DNA from: Streptomyces sp. SS1-1
GTDB lineage: Bacteria > Actinomycetota > Actinomycetes > Streptomycetales > Streptomycetaceae
NCBI RefSeq assembly: GCF_008973465.1
Contig: NZ_WBXN01000004.1
Span: 7,480,501-7,544,500 of the forward strand
Length of the DNA stretch: 64,000 nucleotides
Direction of reading: 5' to 3'
Each line of letters starts with the position of its first letter. Positions within the stretch are counted from its first letter, which is position 1. The translations under genes were made by a program, and so were the position numbers. Of the stretch, positions 50,579 to 59,579 are shown piece by piece. The notes under the pieces are model-generated. The model made no database searches and was not told where the DNA came from. It was given only the letters and a program-made list of their open reading frames with translations.

Positions 50579-50722
50579 CTATTCCGGCCAGGCGTTCCCC
50601 ATGATGATGTCCACGACGTCTTTCCTGTTGAACAAGGTGTCGTCCGCGGCTTCACGAACCAGCGACGTCGCCTCGGCCACGAGCTTCGTGTCGGGAATGC
50701 TGATTCCAGCAATTGTTTCAGG
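50579..50722 (-). pseudogene. Internally deleted copy of the HD-domain gene, without start codon
   Basis: The 47 codons read PETIAGISIPDTKLVAEATS, REAADDTLF, then directly NRKDVVDIIMGNAWPE. The first part matches residues 2-32 and the last part residues 197-212 of the HD enzyme at 43961 (PETIAGITIPDTELVRQATS ... RKDFVEIIRNNSWPE). About 164 residues, including every metal ligand, have been cut out in frame. The base triplet at the start position is GCG instead of ATG, although GGAGGTACC still precedes it. Confidence 0.85.
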
Positions 50723-51020
50723 CGCGGTACCTCCATATAAGGGCTGTGAATCGATTCCAGTTTCGGACGGCACCGACCATTGATCCATCCACCCGAAACC
50801 GGACACGTATCCCATAGACCGAAACCTCGGTCATGGACGGGGGAGCAGCGGTCAACCGGGGAGCGGAACGACTTGGAGCCGGTCCAGGGCGCCGGTGACC
50901 ACGCCGGTCCGGAGCCCGTGCACAGCGATACGCGGGGGGCGAGGAGGGGTGCCAGCACCACCCCCGTCCGGGCAGCCAGCCGGATGGTCCGCGGCGCCGC
51001 CCCTCCGTAGCGTTCCGGCC

Positions 51021-52277
51021 ATGGAGATCACGAAAAGTACGCGGTGGGGCCGGTCCGCACGGTGGCGTGCGGGGCTGGCAGTGACAGGGATCGCCGCAAT
51101 CGGGACCGTATCGCTTCTCGGGCCGGGCACCACGGCCGAAGCCATGGGCTCCGGCGGCGGGGACGCGCGGGCGCGGCTGCAGCGGGACGCGGACGCGGTA
51201 CGGGACACGGGAGCCACCGGGCTGACGGTGCTCGCCCGGGACGGGTCCGGGCGCGAGACGCAGGTCAGGTCGGGCACCGCGAGCCTGAAGGACGGGGGCC
51301 GGGTGCCCTTGGACGCCTACTACCGCATCGGCAGCGACACCAAGACCTTCACGGCCGTGACCACGCTCCAGCTCGTCGGCGAGGGCACGCTGAGCCTGGA
51401 CGACACCGTCGAGCGGTGGCTGCCCGGGGTGGTCGCCGGCAACGGCAACGACGGCAGCCGCATCACCTTGCGCAACCTGCTCCAGCACACCAGCGGCCTG
51501 GCCGACTACACGGACATCGCCTTCGAGGACCCGGCGGAGCTGACGCCCGAGCGCTTCCACGCACAGCGGTTCCGCTCACAGACCCCCGAGGAGCAGGTGG
51601 CCGTGGCGATGGGTCGCGCCCCCAGCTGGCTGCCGGACGCGGACGATCCGGGTGCCGAGACGCGGTGGGCGTACTCCAACACCAACTACGTGGTGCTCGG
51701 GATGATCATCGAGAAGGCCACCGGCAACCCCTGGCCGCAGGAGGTGCACGACCGGATCATCGAACCCCTGGGGCTGCGCCACACGCTGATACCGGACACC
51801 TCGCCGTACGTGCCGATGCCGACGGCCGTGGGATACACACAGTTCCCCGGCCGGAACGACCTCACCGACACCACGCTGGCCGTGGGCGGCGGCGCGGACG
51901 GCGGCATCATCAGCACCACTCGCGACATGAACACCTTCCTGCGCGCCCTCTTGAGCGGCCGGCTGCTGCCGCCGGAGCAGCTGCGGCAGATGCGTACCAC
52001 CGTCCCGGCGCCCGGCTACACCACCGACGGCAGGGCGCGGTACGGCCTCGGCCTCGCCTGGCGCCCGGCCCAGGGCTGCGCAAGTGGGATCTGGTACCAC
52101 GGCGGTACGTCCTTCGGCACCGTCTCCGAGACCGCGGTCACGCCCGACGGCCGGGTGTCGGCCGCGGCCGCCGTCTTCACCACGCGCTTCGGTGACGAGA
52201 AGCGCTTCCTCGAGCAGGCGGATGCCGCGGTCCGCCTGTTGGACCGGGCGGTGTGCGGCGACCGGAAGCCCGGGTGA
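51021..52277 (+). CDS. Secreted serine hydrolase (beta-lactamase/D-alanyl-D-alanine carboxypeptidase class)
   Basis: 418 residues. Signal peptide (hydrophobic 17-36, AEA cleavage). The penicillin-recognising fold has the S-x-x-K site GSDTK (S105, K108), the Tyr-x-Asn motif in WAYSNTNYVVLG and YHGGTSFG as the K-T-G equivalent (HGG). VPLDAYYRIGSDTKTFTAVT is the classic start of class C-like hydrolases. It may trim peptidoglycan stem peptides or hydrolyse other D-amino-acid or ester substrates. It lies next to regulatory genes for phosphatase signalling, but no direct link is visible. Confidence 0.9.
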   Translation: MEITKSTRWGRSARWRAGLAVTGIAAIGTVSLLGPGTTAEAMGSGGGDARARLQRDADAVRDTGATGLTVLARDGSGRETQVRSGTASLKDGGRVPLDAYYRIGSDTKTFTAVTTLQLVGEGTLSLDDTVERWLPGVVAGNGNDGSRITLRNLLQHTSGLADYTDIAFEDPAELTPERFHAQRFRSQTPEEQVAVAMGRAPSWLPDADDPGAETRWAYSNTNYVVLGMIIEKATGNPWPQEVHDRIIEPLGLRHTLIPDTSPYVPMPTAVGYTQFPGRNDLTDTTLAVGGGADGGIISTTRDMNTFLRALLSGRLLPPEQLRQMRTTVPAPGYTTDGRARYGLGLAWRPAQGCASGIWYHGGTSFGTVSETAVTPDGRVSAAAAVFTTRFGDEKRFLEQADAAVRLLDRAVCGDRKPG

Positions 52278-52415
52278 CCAGAGGAGCACACCCGTAGAGG
52301 ACACCGTGAGGCACGCTCTGATGGTGCGGCTCCAAGTGATCGGCCATGGCCCGATCGGCTTGGTGATGGGCGCGTTCGGAACATTAAGGTGGGAGGCGAG
52401 GCGAGGGAGGAAGCC

Positions 52416-53198
52416 GTGAGAGCGACCCGCGCGGTGGAGACGCTGGATGAGGTCGATGCAGGTGACCATGTGTGTCAGCTTCTGGACGTCACGGACGATG
52501 TGATGGTCCGAAGCCGGGCCTTCGTCGCGGACGGGGCCCTCTTCGGCGACAAGGTGCTGATCGTCTCGCCCTCCGCACAGGTCACGGCTGATGCCGTTGC
52601 CCTGGTACTCGATCCGAGGCGGCTCGAGGAACCCCTTCTCGCGGTGGTGCGCCGGGAGGCGGCCAGCGCCGAGAGCGAGGGATACCGGTCCCTGCGGGTG
52701 CTGCACCACGTGACCGGTGAGGCAGCCGGCGGTGGTGCTGAGCGGTTGCTGCGCAGTGAGCTGGAACTGGAGGAGTTCGCCGCCGACAGTGGCGCGTCCG
52801 TGGTCTGCGCCTATCAGCGGGGCAACTGGGACGCCGCCCTCCTGGACAAGCTCAGATGTGTGCACCCCCACCACCTGGGCAGCCGACCGATATCGCCCTC
52901 GTTTCAGCTCTACAGGGCGGGAAAGGGCGGCTGGACGGTGAGGGGGATCGTCGACACCGAGGGTGCTGTGGCCTTCGGAGCCATCCTGGTCACGCTACTG
53001 CGGCAGACGACCACGGTGCGGCTGCTGTGCCAGACCCTGGACTTCTTCGACGCAGCAGGCATGAGCGCCCTCGCCGACGCCGCTCGAGCACTGCCCGATC
53101 GCAAGATCGTGCTGGAGGGAACCAATGAGACCGTACGACTGGCCTGGGACCTCTCCGGCTTCGCAGACCCTTCCATCCCCGTGGTGATGACGCCATGA
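52416..53198 (+). CDS. MEDS-STAS fusion: putative anti-anti-sigma protein with sensory domain
   Basis: 260 residues from GTG 52416 behind GAGGGAGG. The N-terminal MEDS (DcmR-type sensory) domain reads VDAGDHVCQLLDVTDDVMVR, LFGDKVLIVSPSAQ, VVCAYQRGNWDAALLDKLRC and RPISPSFQLYR. The C-terminal STAS domain reads GIVDTEGAVAFGAILVTLL, LDFFDAAGMSALADAARALP, where the serine-like position of anti-anti-sigma factors falls near DAAGM. It overlaps the next gene, a MEDS-HATPase protein, by ATGA, so the two are made in equal amounts. The pair suggests that the same signal reaches both halves of a partner-switching switch. Confidence 0.82.
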   Translation: MRATRAVETLDEVDAGDHVCQLLDVTDDVMVRSRAFVADGALFGDKVLIVSPSAQVTADAVALVLDPRRLEEPLLAVVRREAASAESEGYRSLRVLHHVTGEAAGGGAERLLRSELELEEFAADSGASVVCAYQRGNWDAALLDKLRCVHPHHLGSRPISPSFQLYRAGKGGWTVRGIVDTEGAVAFGAILVTLLRQTTTVRLLCQTLDFFDAAGMSALADAARALPDRKIVLEGTNETVRLAWDLSGFADPSIPVVMTP

Positions 53199-54154
53199 CC
53201 TCCTCCGAGACCCACACCACGCCGTCACCGTCCGGGGAGGGTTACAGGCACGAGCTGTACCCCTACCAGGGAAGCGACGAGTTCCTCCAGGGCACCTTGG
53301 GCTTCATCCAGGAGGCCCGCGACGGTGGAGAGGCCGTCGTCGTCGCCGTCCCGGAAGAGAAGGCGGCCCTCCTGCGCGCGGAGATGCCCGAGGACGACGC
53401 GGTCCGCTACGTCGAGACCAGCGCGGTGGCGCACCATCCGGGCCGGCTCATCGGGGCCTGGCAGGGATGGATCAAGGCGCACAGCGACGAGGGCCGACCG
53501 GTGCGCGGGATCGGCGAATCTCCCTGGGGCGCGGTGCGAAGTCCCGCGGAGGCGGAAGAGCTGCGCTACCACGAGTGGCTGCTGAACAAGGCGTTCTCGG
53601 CCGGTCCGGCGTGGTGGCTGCTGTGCCCGTACGACATCGCGGGCGAAGGGGCTGAGCTGGACCGGATGTCTCGCTGCCACCCCACCATCCGCACGGCCGG
53701 CCGCAGCGAAACGAGCGAGACCTACGACCTGCGGGCACCCTTCGACTTCAGCCCGCTCAGTCATCCCTGCTCCCCCTACGAGGAGTTCGCCTACAGCAGA
53801 GGTGACCTCCCCGCGCTCAGGGAGAAGATCGCCTCCTGCGCGGACCAGCTCGGGCTGGAAGGTGCCCGCCTGCGCGAGCTGCATCTGGCGGCGACCGAAA
53901 TCGCCGCCAACAGCATCCGGCACGGCGGCGGGCAGGGCGTGTTGCGGATGTGGAGCCAGGAACAGCGCCTGGTGTGCGAGTTCCGCGACGCCGGGTACAT
54001 CGCCGACCCACTCATGGGCCGTTCACGGCCCACCCGGACCCAGGTGGGCGGGCGGGGCCTCTGGCTCGCGCACCAACTGTGCGATCTGGTCGAGATCCGT
54101 TCGACTCCTGACGAAGGAACGACGATCCGCCTGCACACCGGAGTGACGGACTGA
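53195..54154 (+). CDS. MEDS-HATPase fusion: putative anti-sigma/serine-kinase protein
   Basis: 319 residues. N-terminal MEDS domain (RHELYPYQGSDEFLQGTLGF, WWLLCPYDIAGEGAELDRMS), then an RsbW-type ATP-binding kinase domain with the N-box LAATEIAANSIRHGGG, a G1-like box REFRDAGY, and GGRGLWLAHQLCDLVEIRS with TTIRLHTGVTD at the end. Such domains phosphorylate STAS proteins or bind sigma factors. Translationally coupled to the MEDS-STAS gene. The C-terminal 55 residues complete the Bergerat fold, so the kinase looks functional. Confidence 0.82.
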   Translation: MTSSETHTTPSPSGEGYRHELYPYQGSDEFLQGTLGFIQEARDGGEAVVVAVPEEKAALLRAEMPEDDAVRYVETSAVAHHPGRLIGAWQGWIKAHSDEGRPVRGIGESPWGAVRSPAEAEELRYHEWLLNKAFSAGPAWWLLCPYDIAGEGAELDRMSRCHPTIRTAGRSETSETYDLRAPFDFSPLSHPCSPYEEFAYSRGDLPALREKIASCADQLGLEGARLRELHLAATEIAANSIRHGGGQGVLRMWSQEQRLVCEFRDAGYIADPLMGRSRPTRTQVGGRGLWLAHQLCDLVEIRSTPDEGTTIRLHTGVTD

Positions 54155-54710
54155 GGTGCGAGGATGGCGCCGCCGGTGCCTGACATGACCGCGGGTTCCG
54201 GCACCGGCGGGGATGCCGGGCTCGGCGGGGCACAGCCGTGCCGTTGACCGACGCGCACCGACGCGCTCGAGTCGTTGCTGCCGGCGTCGTATTGAAACCA
54301 TTCGTGCCGCCGCCCGAGGCCGGCGCCCGATTCTCCTCAGCGAACGGGCGTATCCGATGTGCACCCCATCTACAACTCCGTGCGTTCACACCGTTGACGG
54401 TCCGTCACATCTCCCTGACTTCACGACAGCGGCGCGACGATCCCGGCCCTCATCGCCGGCCGGCTGACCTCGACCTTGTCGCTGCCACAGATCTCGCTCG
54501 GTTACGGCGCACTGGCGCTGGCCTCCGCCTTGTTCACCGTCCTGGGCGCACGCGATTCGCACGCGCCAGCCGGGGCCGGGCACGGGACGCTCGCGAACAC
54601 CGAGAATTCTGGGAGCCGTCCGATGGGCCGACGCGGTGCTGACCACCAGTGACCGGGACGAGGTGACTGCCCGTCAGTCAGGTGCCGGGAGGCCTTCGTG
54701 CCCTGCCTGC
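54155..54710. other. Region with a promoter-like repeat and an MFS remnant
   Basis: 556 bases without an intact gene. 54384-54410 repeats the promoter-like element of 19557-19583 (three mismatches in 27). 54420-54652 holds a decayed MFS C-terminus (see separate entry). The rest is ordinary G/C-rich sequence. Confidence 0.6.
54420..54652 (+). pseudogene. C-terminal remnant of an MFS transporter
   Basis: The frame after a stop at about 54417 reads GATIPALIAGRLTSTLSLPQ, ISLGYGALALASALFTVLGA, then a polar tail ending TGA 54650-54652. Two hydrophobic helices with SLGYGALALASALFTVLGAR are the usual last helix of MFS exporters. Everything before is missing. The second such MFS remnant in the window. 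Confidence 0.6.
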
Positions 54711-56069
54711 TCACACCGGCGGCTGTGGGGGAGTGGTGCTGACCGGAATGCGCAGGGCGAGGATGGCCATGTCGTCCTGGCCGTCGCTCGGGTGATGATC
54801 GGCCAGGACCTGCACGAGTTCGTGCAGTGGCCGGGAGGCGTGGGTGGCGGCGAGGTCGGCGAGCGCGGTGAGGCCCACGTCGATGGAATGGGCGGGATGC
54901 TCGATGAGTCCGTCGGTGAAGAAGAGGAGGATCGATCCCGCGGGCAGGGAGCGCGTGTGGTCGGGGCGGTGCTCGCCGGTGCTCACCCCGAGCGGCAGGC
55001 CGGGCTCGGCGTGCAGGTACTCCGTGCTCAGGTCAGGGCTGATCAGCAGGGGCGGGAAGTGCCCGGCGGTGCTCCAGCGCAGGACCCATCCGTCGGTGCC
55101 GGCTTCGACGCGGGCCAGGCACGCGGTGGTGACCGGCACGTCCGCGGTGGCGTGCAGGGTGCGGTCCAGCTGGGCGAGGATCGCGCTGGGCGGCGTAAGG
55201 CGGTCGTACAGCAGCGCCCGGAGCATGCTGTGGGTCTGCGCCATGGCGGCTGCCGCGTACAGGTCATGGCCGCCGACGTCACCGATCATGATGCCGACCG
55301 TGCCGTCGGGCAGCACCATGGCGTCGTACCAGTCCCCGCCGAGCCGGTTGGGCTCGGCGGCCGGCCGGTAGACGGTGGCGGCGGTGAAGGGGCTCAGATC
55401 GGGCAGCGTGGGCAGCAGCAGACGCTGGAAGGCCTCCGCGCTGTCACGGACCTGCCCGAACAGGCGGGCGTTCTCGATCGCGATACCGGCGGCGCCGGCG
55501 AGGGCGACCACCACGTCCTCGTCATCAGGGCCGAAAGGGCGGCCGTCGAGACGTTCGGACAGGTAGAGGTCGCCGTAGATTTCGCCGCGGACACTGATCG
55601 CCACCCCCAGCAGCGTGCGCATGGGCGGATGACCGGGCGGGAAGCCGGCGGAGGAGGGATGGGAGGGGATGTCGTCGACACGGAGTGGTTCGGGATTGTG
55701 GATCAGATGGCCGAGCACACCACGACCATGGGGGAACGCCACCCCGCCCAGATCGGCGCGTTCCTTCTCACTCAGCCCCGCCGTGATGAAGGCCTTGAGG
55801 TACTCGCCGGACTCGTGCAGGACACCCAGGGCGCCGTAGCGGGCGCCGACCAGATCCATGGCCGTGGTGACGATGCGCTGCAACACGGCCGAGAGATCCA
55901 GTTCCCCGCTGATCGCCAGTACGGCGCCCAGCAGGCCCTGCAGCCGGTCCTTGGCATCGGCCAGAGCCCGCAACTGCGCACCGATCTCGTCCAGCTCCGA
56001 ATCCAGCTGCAGCCGCAGGTCAGGAACCCTCGGCTGGCCGGTCTGCCCGGGCTGGTCCTGGTCACTCAA
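54711..56069 (-). CDS. GAF-PP2C (SpoIIE-type) serine phosphatase
   Basis: 452 residues from TTG 56069 (AGAGG upstream); GTG 56168 would add 33 unlikely residues. A helical coil (RLQLDSELDEIGAQLRALAD) leads into a GAF domain (LDLSAVLQRIVTTAMDLVGA ... DEDVVVALAGAAGIAIENAR). The PP2C SpoIIE domain then shows GGDWYDAMVLPDGTVGIM, IGDVGGHDLYAAAAMAQTHS (metal aspartates) and LLFFTDGLIEHPAHS. It removes phosphate from STAS anti-anti-sigma proteins, and the GAF domain may sense a ligand. The MEDS pair upstream and the second PP2C gene at 58404 are possible partners. Confidence 0.88.
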   Translation of the reverse strand: MSDQDQPGQTGQPRVPDLRLQLDSELDEIGAQLRALADAKDRLQGLLGAVLAISGELDLSAVLQRIVTTAMDLVGARYGALGVLHESGEYLKAFITAGLSEKERADLGGVAFPHGRGVLGHLIHNPEPLRVDDIPSHPSSAGFPPGHPPMRTLLGVAISVRGEIYGDLYLSERLDGRPFGPDDEDVVVALAGAAGIAIENARLFGQVRDSAEAFQRLLLPTLPDLSPFTAATVYRPAAEPNRLGGDWYDAMVLPDGTVGIMIGDVGGHDLYAAAAMAQTHSMLRALLYDRLTPPSAILAQLDRTLHATADVPVTTACLARVEAGTDGWVLRWSTAGHFPPLLISPDLSTEYLHAEPGLPLGVSTGEHRPDHTRSLPAGSILLFFTDGLIEHPAHSIDVGLTALADLAATHASRPLHELVQVLADHHPSDGQDDMAILALRIPVSTTPPQPPV

Positions 56070-56270
56070 CGCGCGTGCCTCTGGATCTTGTGATGTGCAG
56101 TCGGGTCCACCTGCGCCGAGCCGCCTACGGAAGGGAGGCGACCACCGCGCAGGATTGCCCCATTTCACACTTTCGCAAACGGGTCCTGTGCTTGGCCGGC
56201 AAGTGCGGTGCCAGGCGCTGCGTCGGCCGGCGGCACCTGTGCAGCACCGCTTGCTTCCGTGTGGTCATCT

Positions 56271-56590
56271 CTACGCGGTCTGCGTGATCCAGGTCGCTGT
56301 CGGCGCGCGGATCTGCTCGATCTTCTTCCGGTACTCGGCAGTCACGCCAATGCATGGCGGGGAAGAGTTCGTCGGCCAGTCGGAGCATGTGAAGGGGCTG
56401 CGGGCCCAACCGGTGACGGTGAGGGCGTGACGGGCGATGCGGCAGGCCTGGCGCTGCTGGTCGAGCAGGTGGAGACCGGCGGCGTATATGGAGCCGAAGT
56501 GCTCGAAGTCCCACGTGAGGTGGGTGACCGTGCGTGGCAGCTCGCTCGAGGCGGCAGCGAGGAATACAGACTGTCTGAACACGCTGTATG
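56271..56590 (-). pseudogene. STAS-domain gene remnant with a frameshift
   Basis: One frame reads PRTVTHLTWDFEHFGSIYAA, GLHLLDQQRQACRIARHALT. It then continues in a second frame as LGPQPLHMLRLADELFPAMHW. The HALTVTGxxPQPLHMLRLADEL pattern is the last part of STAS (anti-anti-sigma-like) proteins. The joint is near 56412, where ACCGGTTGGG lacks one T. The start of the STAS domain is missing or lost in the same way. Nearby STAS, kinase and phosphatase genes support the assignment. Confidence 0.65.
56567..56577. promoter_or_regulatory. Palindrome CAGAC-T-GTCTG upstream of SDR/TetR operon
   Basis: Perfect 5+5 palindrome at the start of an A/T-richer stretch (56555-56600), about 100 bases before the SDR start. 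A candidate operator for the TetR gene at 57676. Confidence 0.5.
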
Positions 56591-56678
56591 GTTGATAGGG
56601 AAGATGACGTCGGACCGTCGAGTGCAGACCCGCCCCCCCGGCACCGTGACGACGGCCCCCACTAGGCAGGACACAGCT

Positions 56679-57614
56679 ATGACGCCCATAACCACTCCCT
56701 TCGGGATGCGCGCGACCGCGGCCGAGGTGCTCGACGGAGTCGACCTGCGCGGGCGACGGATGATCGTCACCGGTGGGTCCTCCGGGCTCGGCCTCGAGAC
56801 GGTCCGCGCGCTCGCCGGGGCCGGCGCCGAGGTGACGATCGCCACCCGGAACCCCGACGCGGCCAGGTCTCTCGTCGACGAGTTCCCCGGCACCCGGGCG
56901 GCCGCGCTCGAGCTCGGGGACCTGGATTCCGTCCGTGCCTTCTGCGAATCCTGGGAAGGGCCGCTCGACGGCCTCGTCGCGAACGCCGGCGTGATGATGC
57001 TCCCGACCCGCCAGGTCAGCGCCCAGGGCTGGGAGTTGCAACTCGCCACGAACTACCTCGGTCACTTCGCCCTGGCCGTCGGCCTGCACTCCGCCCTGAG
57101 GAGCGCGGAGAACGCCCGCGTCGTCGTGGTCAGCTCCGGCGCACAGCTGCGAGCCGGGTTCGACTTCGACGACCCGCAGTTCGAGGAGCGTCCCTACGAC
57201 CCGTTCGTCGCCTACGCGCAGTCGAAGACCGCCGACGTGCTGCTGGCCGTCGGGATCAGCCGGCGGTGGGCCGGGGACGGCATCACCGCCAACGCCTGCG
57301 CTCCCGGCTGGATCCACACCAACCTCGCCCGTCACCTCGACGAGGCCACCCTGCGAGCGCTCGGCGCGCTGGACGAGGACGGCAACCTCGTCACCCCGGA
57401 CTACTACAAGACCCCGGCGCAGGGCGCCGCCACGAGCACCCTGCTGGCCGCGTCCCCCCTCCTCGACGGCGTGACCGGCCGGTACTTCGAGGACAACCAG
57501 GAATCCGAGGTCGTCGACGGCGGGCCCGACGTGATGGCCGGTGTGGCGAAGTGGTCGGTGGACGCCGACGCAGCCGACCGGCTGTGGGACTACGCTCTGC
57601 CCGTGGTGCGCTGA
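56679..57614 (+). CDS. Short-chain dehydrogenase (NADP-type, retinol-dehydrogenase-like)
   Basis: 311 residues from ATG 56679. The cofactor loop VTGGSSGLGLETVRAL is near 30-45, then LDGLVANAGVMMLPTR, VVVVSSGAQLRAGFDFDDPQ, YAQSKTADVLLAVG with the catalytic Tyr-x-x-x-Lys, and PGWIHTNLARHLDE. Full length of the family (about 310). Followed by a TetR gene after 61 bases, and both are probably controlled by the palindrome at 56567. Substrate unknown; resembles the SDR at 8887. Confidence 0.88.
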   Translation: MTPITTPFGMRATAAEVLDGVDLRGRRMIVTGGSSGLGLETVRALAGAGAEVTIATRNPDAARSLVDEFPGTRAAALELGDLDSVRAFCESWEGPLDGLVANAGVMMLPTRQVSAQGWELQLATNYLGHFALAVGLHSALRSAENARVVVVSSGAQLRAGFDFDDPQFEERPYDPFVAYAQSKTADVLLAVGISRRWAGDGITANACAPGWIHTNLARHLDEATLRALGALDEDGNLVTPDYYKTPAQGAATSTLLAASPLLDGVTGRYFEDNQESEVVDGGPDVMAGVAKWSVDADAADRLWDYALPVVR

Positions 57615-57675
57615 ACCCGCACTCCGCCGCACCCCGCGGAGCGCACACGCCCGAGGACGTACGAGAGAGATCTTG

Positions 57676-58332
57676 ATGAGACCCGTCACACGACGCCAGG
57701 CCGACCACCACGCGGCACGCTCGGCCGCGACGGTGGCCCAGGTCATGTCCACCCTGCAGCGGCTCCTGGAGTCCGGCGAAGCCTTCTCCGAGATCAGCGT
57801 CCAGCGGATCCTGGAGGAGGCGGGCGTCTCCCGGGCCACGTTCTACGCGCACTTCCAGAGCAAGTCCGACGTACTGGTCAGGCTCACCGACGACCTGCGG
57901 GAGTCACTGCTCACGCACGCACAACAGTGGAATCCCGCCGCCGGGCCGGAGGCGCTCGCGCACTTCTTCGAAGACGTGATCAAGACGCACCGCCTCCATC
58001 AGAGCCTGATCACGGCGGTGCGCGAGGCCGCCGCCTACGACCCGACGGTGCACGACTTCTACACGGCCGACCTCGAGGGCTTCGAGGTGAACGCCCTGCG
58101 GTCCCTGCTCGCTGACCAGGCGGCCGGGCTCGCCCCGCCCGACCTCGACGCGGCCTCCGCCAGCCGCATCATCGTCTGGGGAGGCGCGCAGGCGATCGCC
58201 CACCACATCAGCGTCGACGATGGCAGCGGTGACGGCGCCTTCGCCCGCGAACTCGCCCGGATCTGGTGGCACGGCGCCTACCGACGCCCCGGAACCGACG
58301 GCGCCGCTGAGGCGGACGTGGCGGCCGACTAG
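57676..58332 (+). CDS. TetR-family transcriptional regulator
   Basis: 218 residues from ATG 57676, preceded by GAGAGAGA. Helix-turn-helix: QADHHAARSAATVAQVMSTL, EISVQRILEEAGVSRATFYA, HFQSKSDVL. The C-terminal all-helical domain (FFEDVIKTHRLHQSLITAVR, FEVNALRSLLADQAAGL) binds a ligand. It lies 61 bases after the SDR gene and is presumably its repressor. Confidence 0.88.
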   Translation: MRPVTRRQADHHAARSAATVAQVMSTLQRLLESGEAFSEISVQRILEEAGVSRATFYAHFQSKSDVLVRLTDDLRESLLTHAQQWNPAAGPEALAHFFEDVIKTHRLHQSLITAVREAAAYDPTVHDFYTADLEGFEVNALRSLLADQAAGLAPPDLDAASASRIIVWGGAQAIAHHISVDDGSGDGAFARELARIWWHGAYRRPGTDGAAEADVAAD

Positions 58333-58403
58333 CCGAGGACCGCCGTCCTCGCTCCCCGGCACCGGGTGGTGCCGCCGACGGGGGAGCGGCCCGTGGGCCG
58401 GCC

Positions 58404-59579
58404 TTATGCGAGATCCCAGTCCAGGCGGAGGATGGCGAGATCGTCCGTGTGCCGGTTGGCGTTGAGGGCGCGGGTCTCGACGATGAGCGCGTCGAGGTGG
58501 GCGCCGGGGTCCGCGGCGTGGAGCGTGTCGAGGATGCCGAGCAGGCCGTCGACTCCGAGCCGGGTGCCGGTGATGCCGGCGAAGCCTTCGATGAGGCCGT
58601 CCGTGTAGGCGAGCAGAGCTCCGCGCGGAGGGAGGGGGAAGGTCGTCGACGGCCACTTGCCCAGGCCGGGTGCGACACCGAGGGCGACTCCGTGGGCGGC
58701 GGTCACCTCACGGGCGCCGGCGCTGGTCAGCAGCAGCGGTTCATGGTGGCCGGCCAGGTGCAGGGTGCACGTGGCGGCGGTGGGGTCCAGGGTGATGAGG
58801 GTGCAGGTGGCGAACAGGTCCTGGCCGGTGCGCTCGGCGACATGTATGCGTTCCAGCAGATGAAGCAGATGCTGGTCGCGATGGCCGCCCAGGGTCAGCG
58901 CGCGCCAGGCGATGCGCAGGCACACTCCGAGGGCCGCGGCGTCCGGGCCGTGGCCGCTGACGTCGCCGATGATGGCGTGGACCTGGCCGTCGTCGGTCTG
59001 GACGACGTCCAGGAAGTCGCCTCCGAGCAGGGCCTGTGCCCGCCCCGGGTAGTAGCGGCTGGCGGTGCTGACGGTGGCGGAGGTGAGCAGGGGCTCGGGC
59101 AGCAGTCCGCGCTCCAGACGCGCGTTCTCCTCGGCGCGGAGCTGCCCGATCTGGAGGGCGGCGCTGGCCCGCTCGACATGCTTTCGCTGGACGGCGTAGC
59201 GCACCGCGCGCTGCATCAGGTCCGGCGCGACCTTGCCCTTGACGAGGTAGTCCTGGGCGCCCGCGGCGAGGGCCTCGACCCCGGCCCGGGGCTCGGCCAG
59301 GCCGGTCAGCACGATGATGGCGGCGGTGTGGGTCTCCGGCTGGAGCGCCTGGACGGTCTCCACGCCGGAGGCGTCGGGCAGGTGCAGGTCCAGCAGGACG
59401 CAGTCGACCGGCGTGCCGGCGAGCGTCACCCGGGCTTCGGCGGCCGAACGGCAGCGGATCAGGCTGTGTGGCAGATCGGTGTCGTAGAGGAGCTCCTCGA
59501 CGAGAAGGGCGTCCCCGTCGTCGTCCTCCACGAGCAGGATGGTGTACTGCTCGGTACCGCCCGCGCTGTGGTCGCTCAC
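58404..59579 (-). CDS. Response-regulator receiver fused to PP2C (SpoIIE-type) phosphatase
   Basis: 391 residues from GTG 59579, chosen because it gives the receiver's normal start and a 4-base overlap (GTGA) with the histidine kinase stop at 59576. Receiver domain: YTILLVEDDDGDALLVEEL, LLDLHLPDASG with D64 as phosphate acceptor, and GAQDYLVKGKV with the conserved Lys. The SpoIIE domain has GGDFLDVVQTDDGQVHAIIG, DVSGHGPDAAALGVCLRIAW and YTDGLIEGFAGITG. Phosphorylation by the coupled kinase should switch phosphatase activity toward an anti-anti-sigma partner. No STAS gene follows directly, so the target is elsewhere in the region. Confidence 0.9.
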   Translation of the reverse strand: MSDHSAGGTEQYTILLVEDDDGDALLVEELLYDTDLPHSLIRCRSAAEARVTLAGTPVDCVLLDLHLPDASGVETVQALQPETHTAAIIVLTGLAEPRAGVEALAAGAQDYLVKGKVAPDLMQRAVRYAVQRKHVERASAALQIGQLRAEENARLERGLLPEPLLTSATVSTASRYYPGRAQALLGGDFLDVVQTDDGQVHAIIGDVSGHGPDAAALGVCLRIAWRALTLGGHRDQHLLHLLERIHVAERTGQDLFATCTLITLDPTAATCTLHLAGHHEPLLLTSAGAREVTAAHGVALGVAPGLGKWPSTTFPLPPRGALLAYTDGLIEGFAGITGTRLGVDGLLGILDTLHAADPGAHLDALIVETRALNANRHTDDLAILRLDWDLA

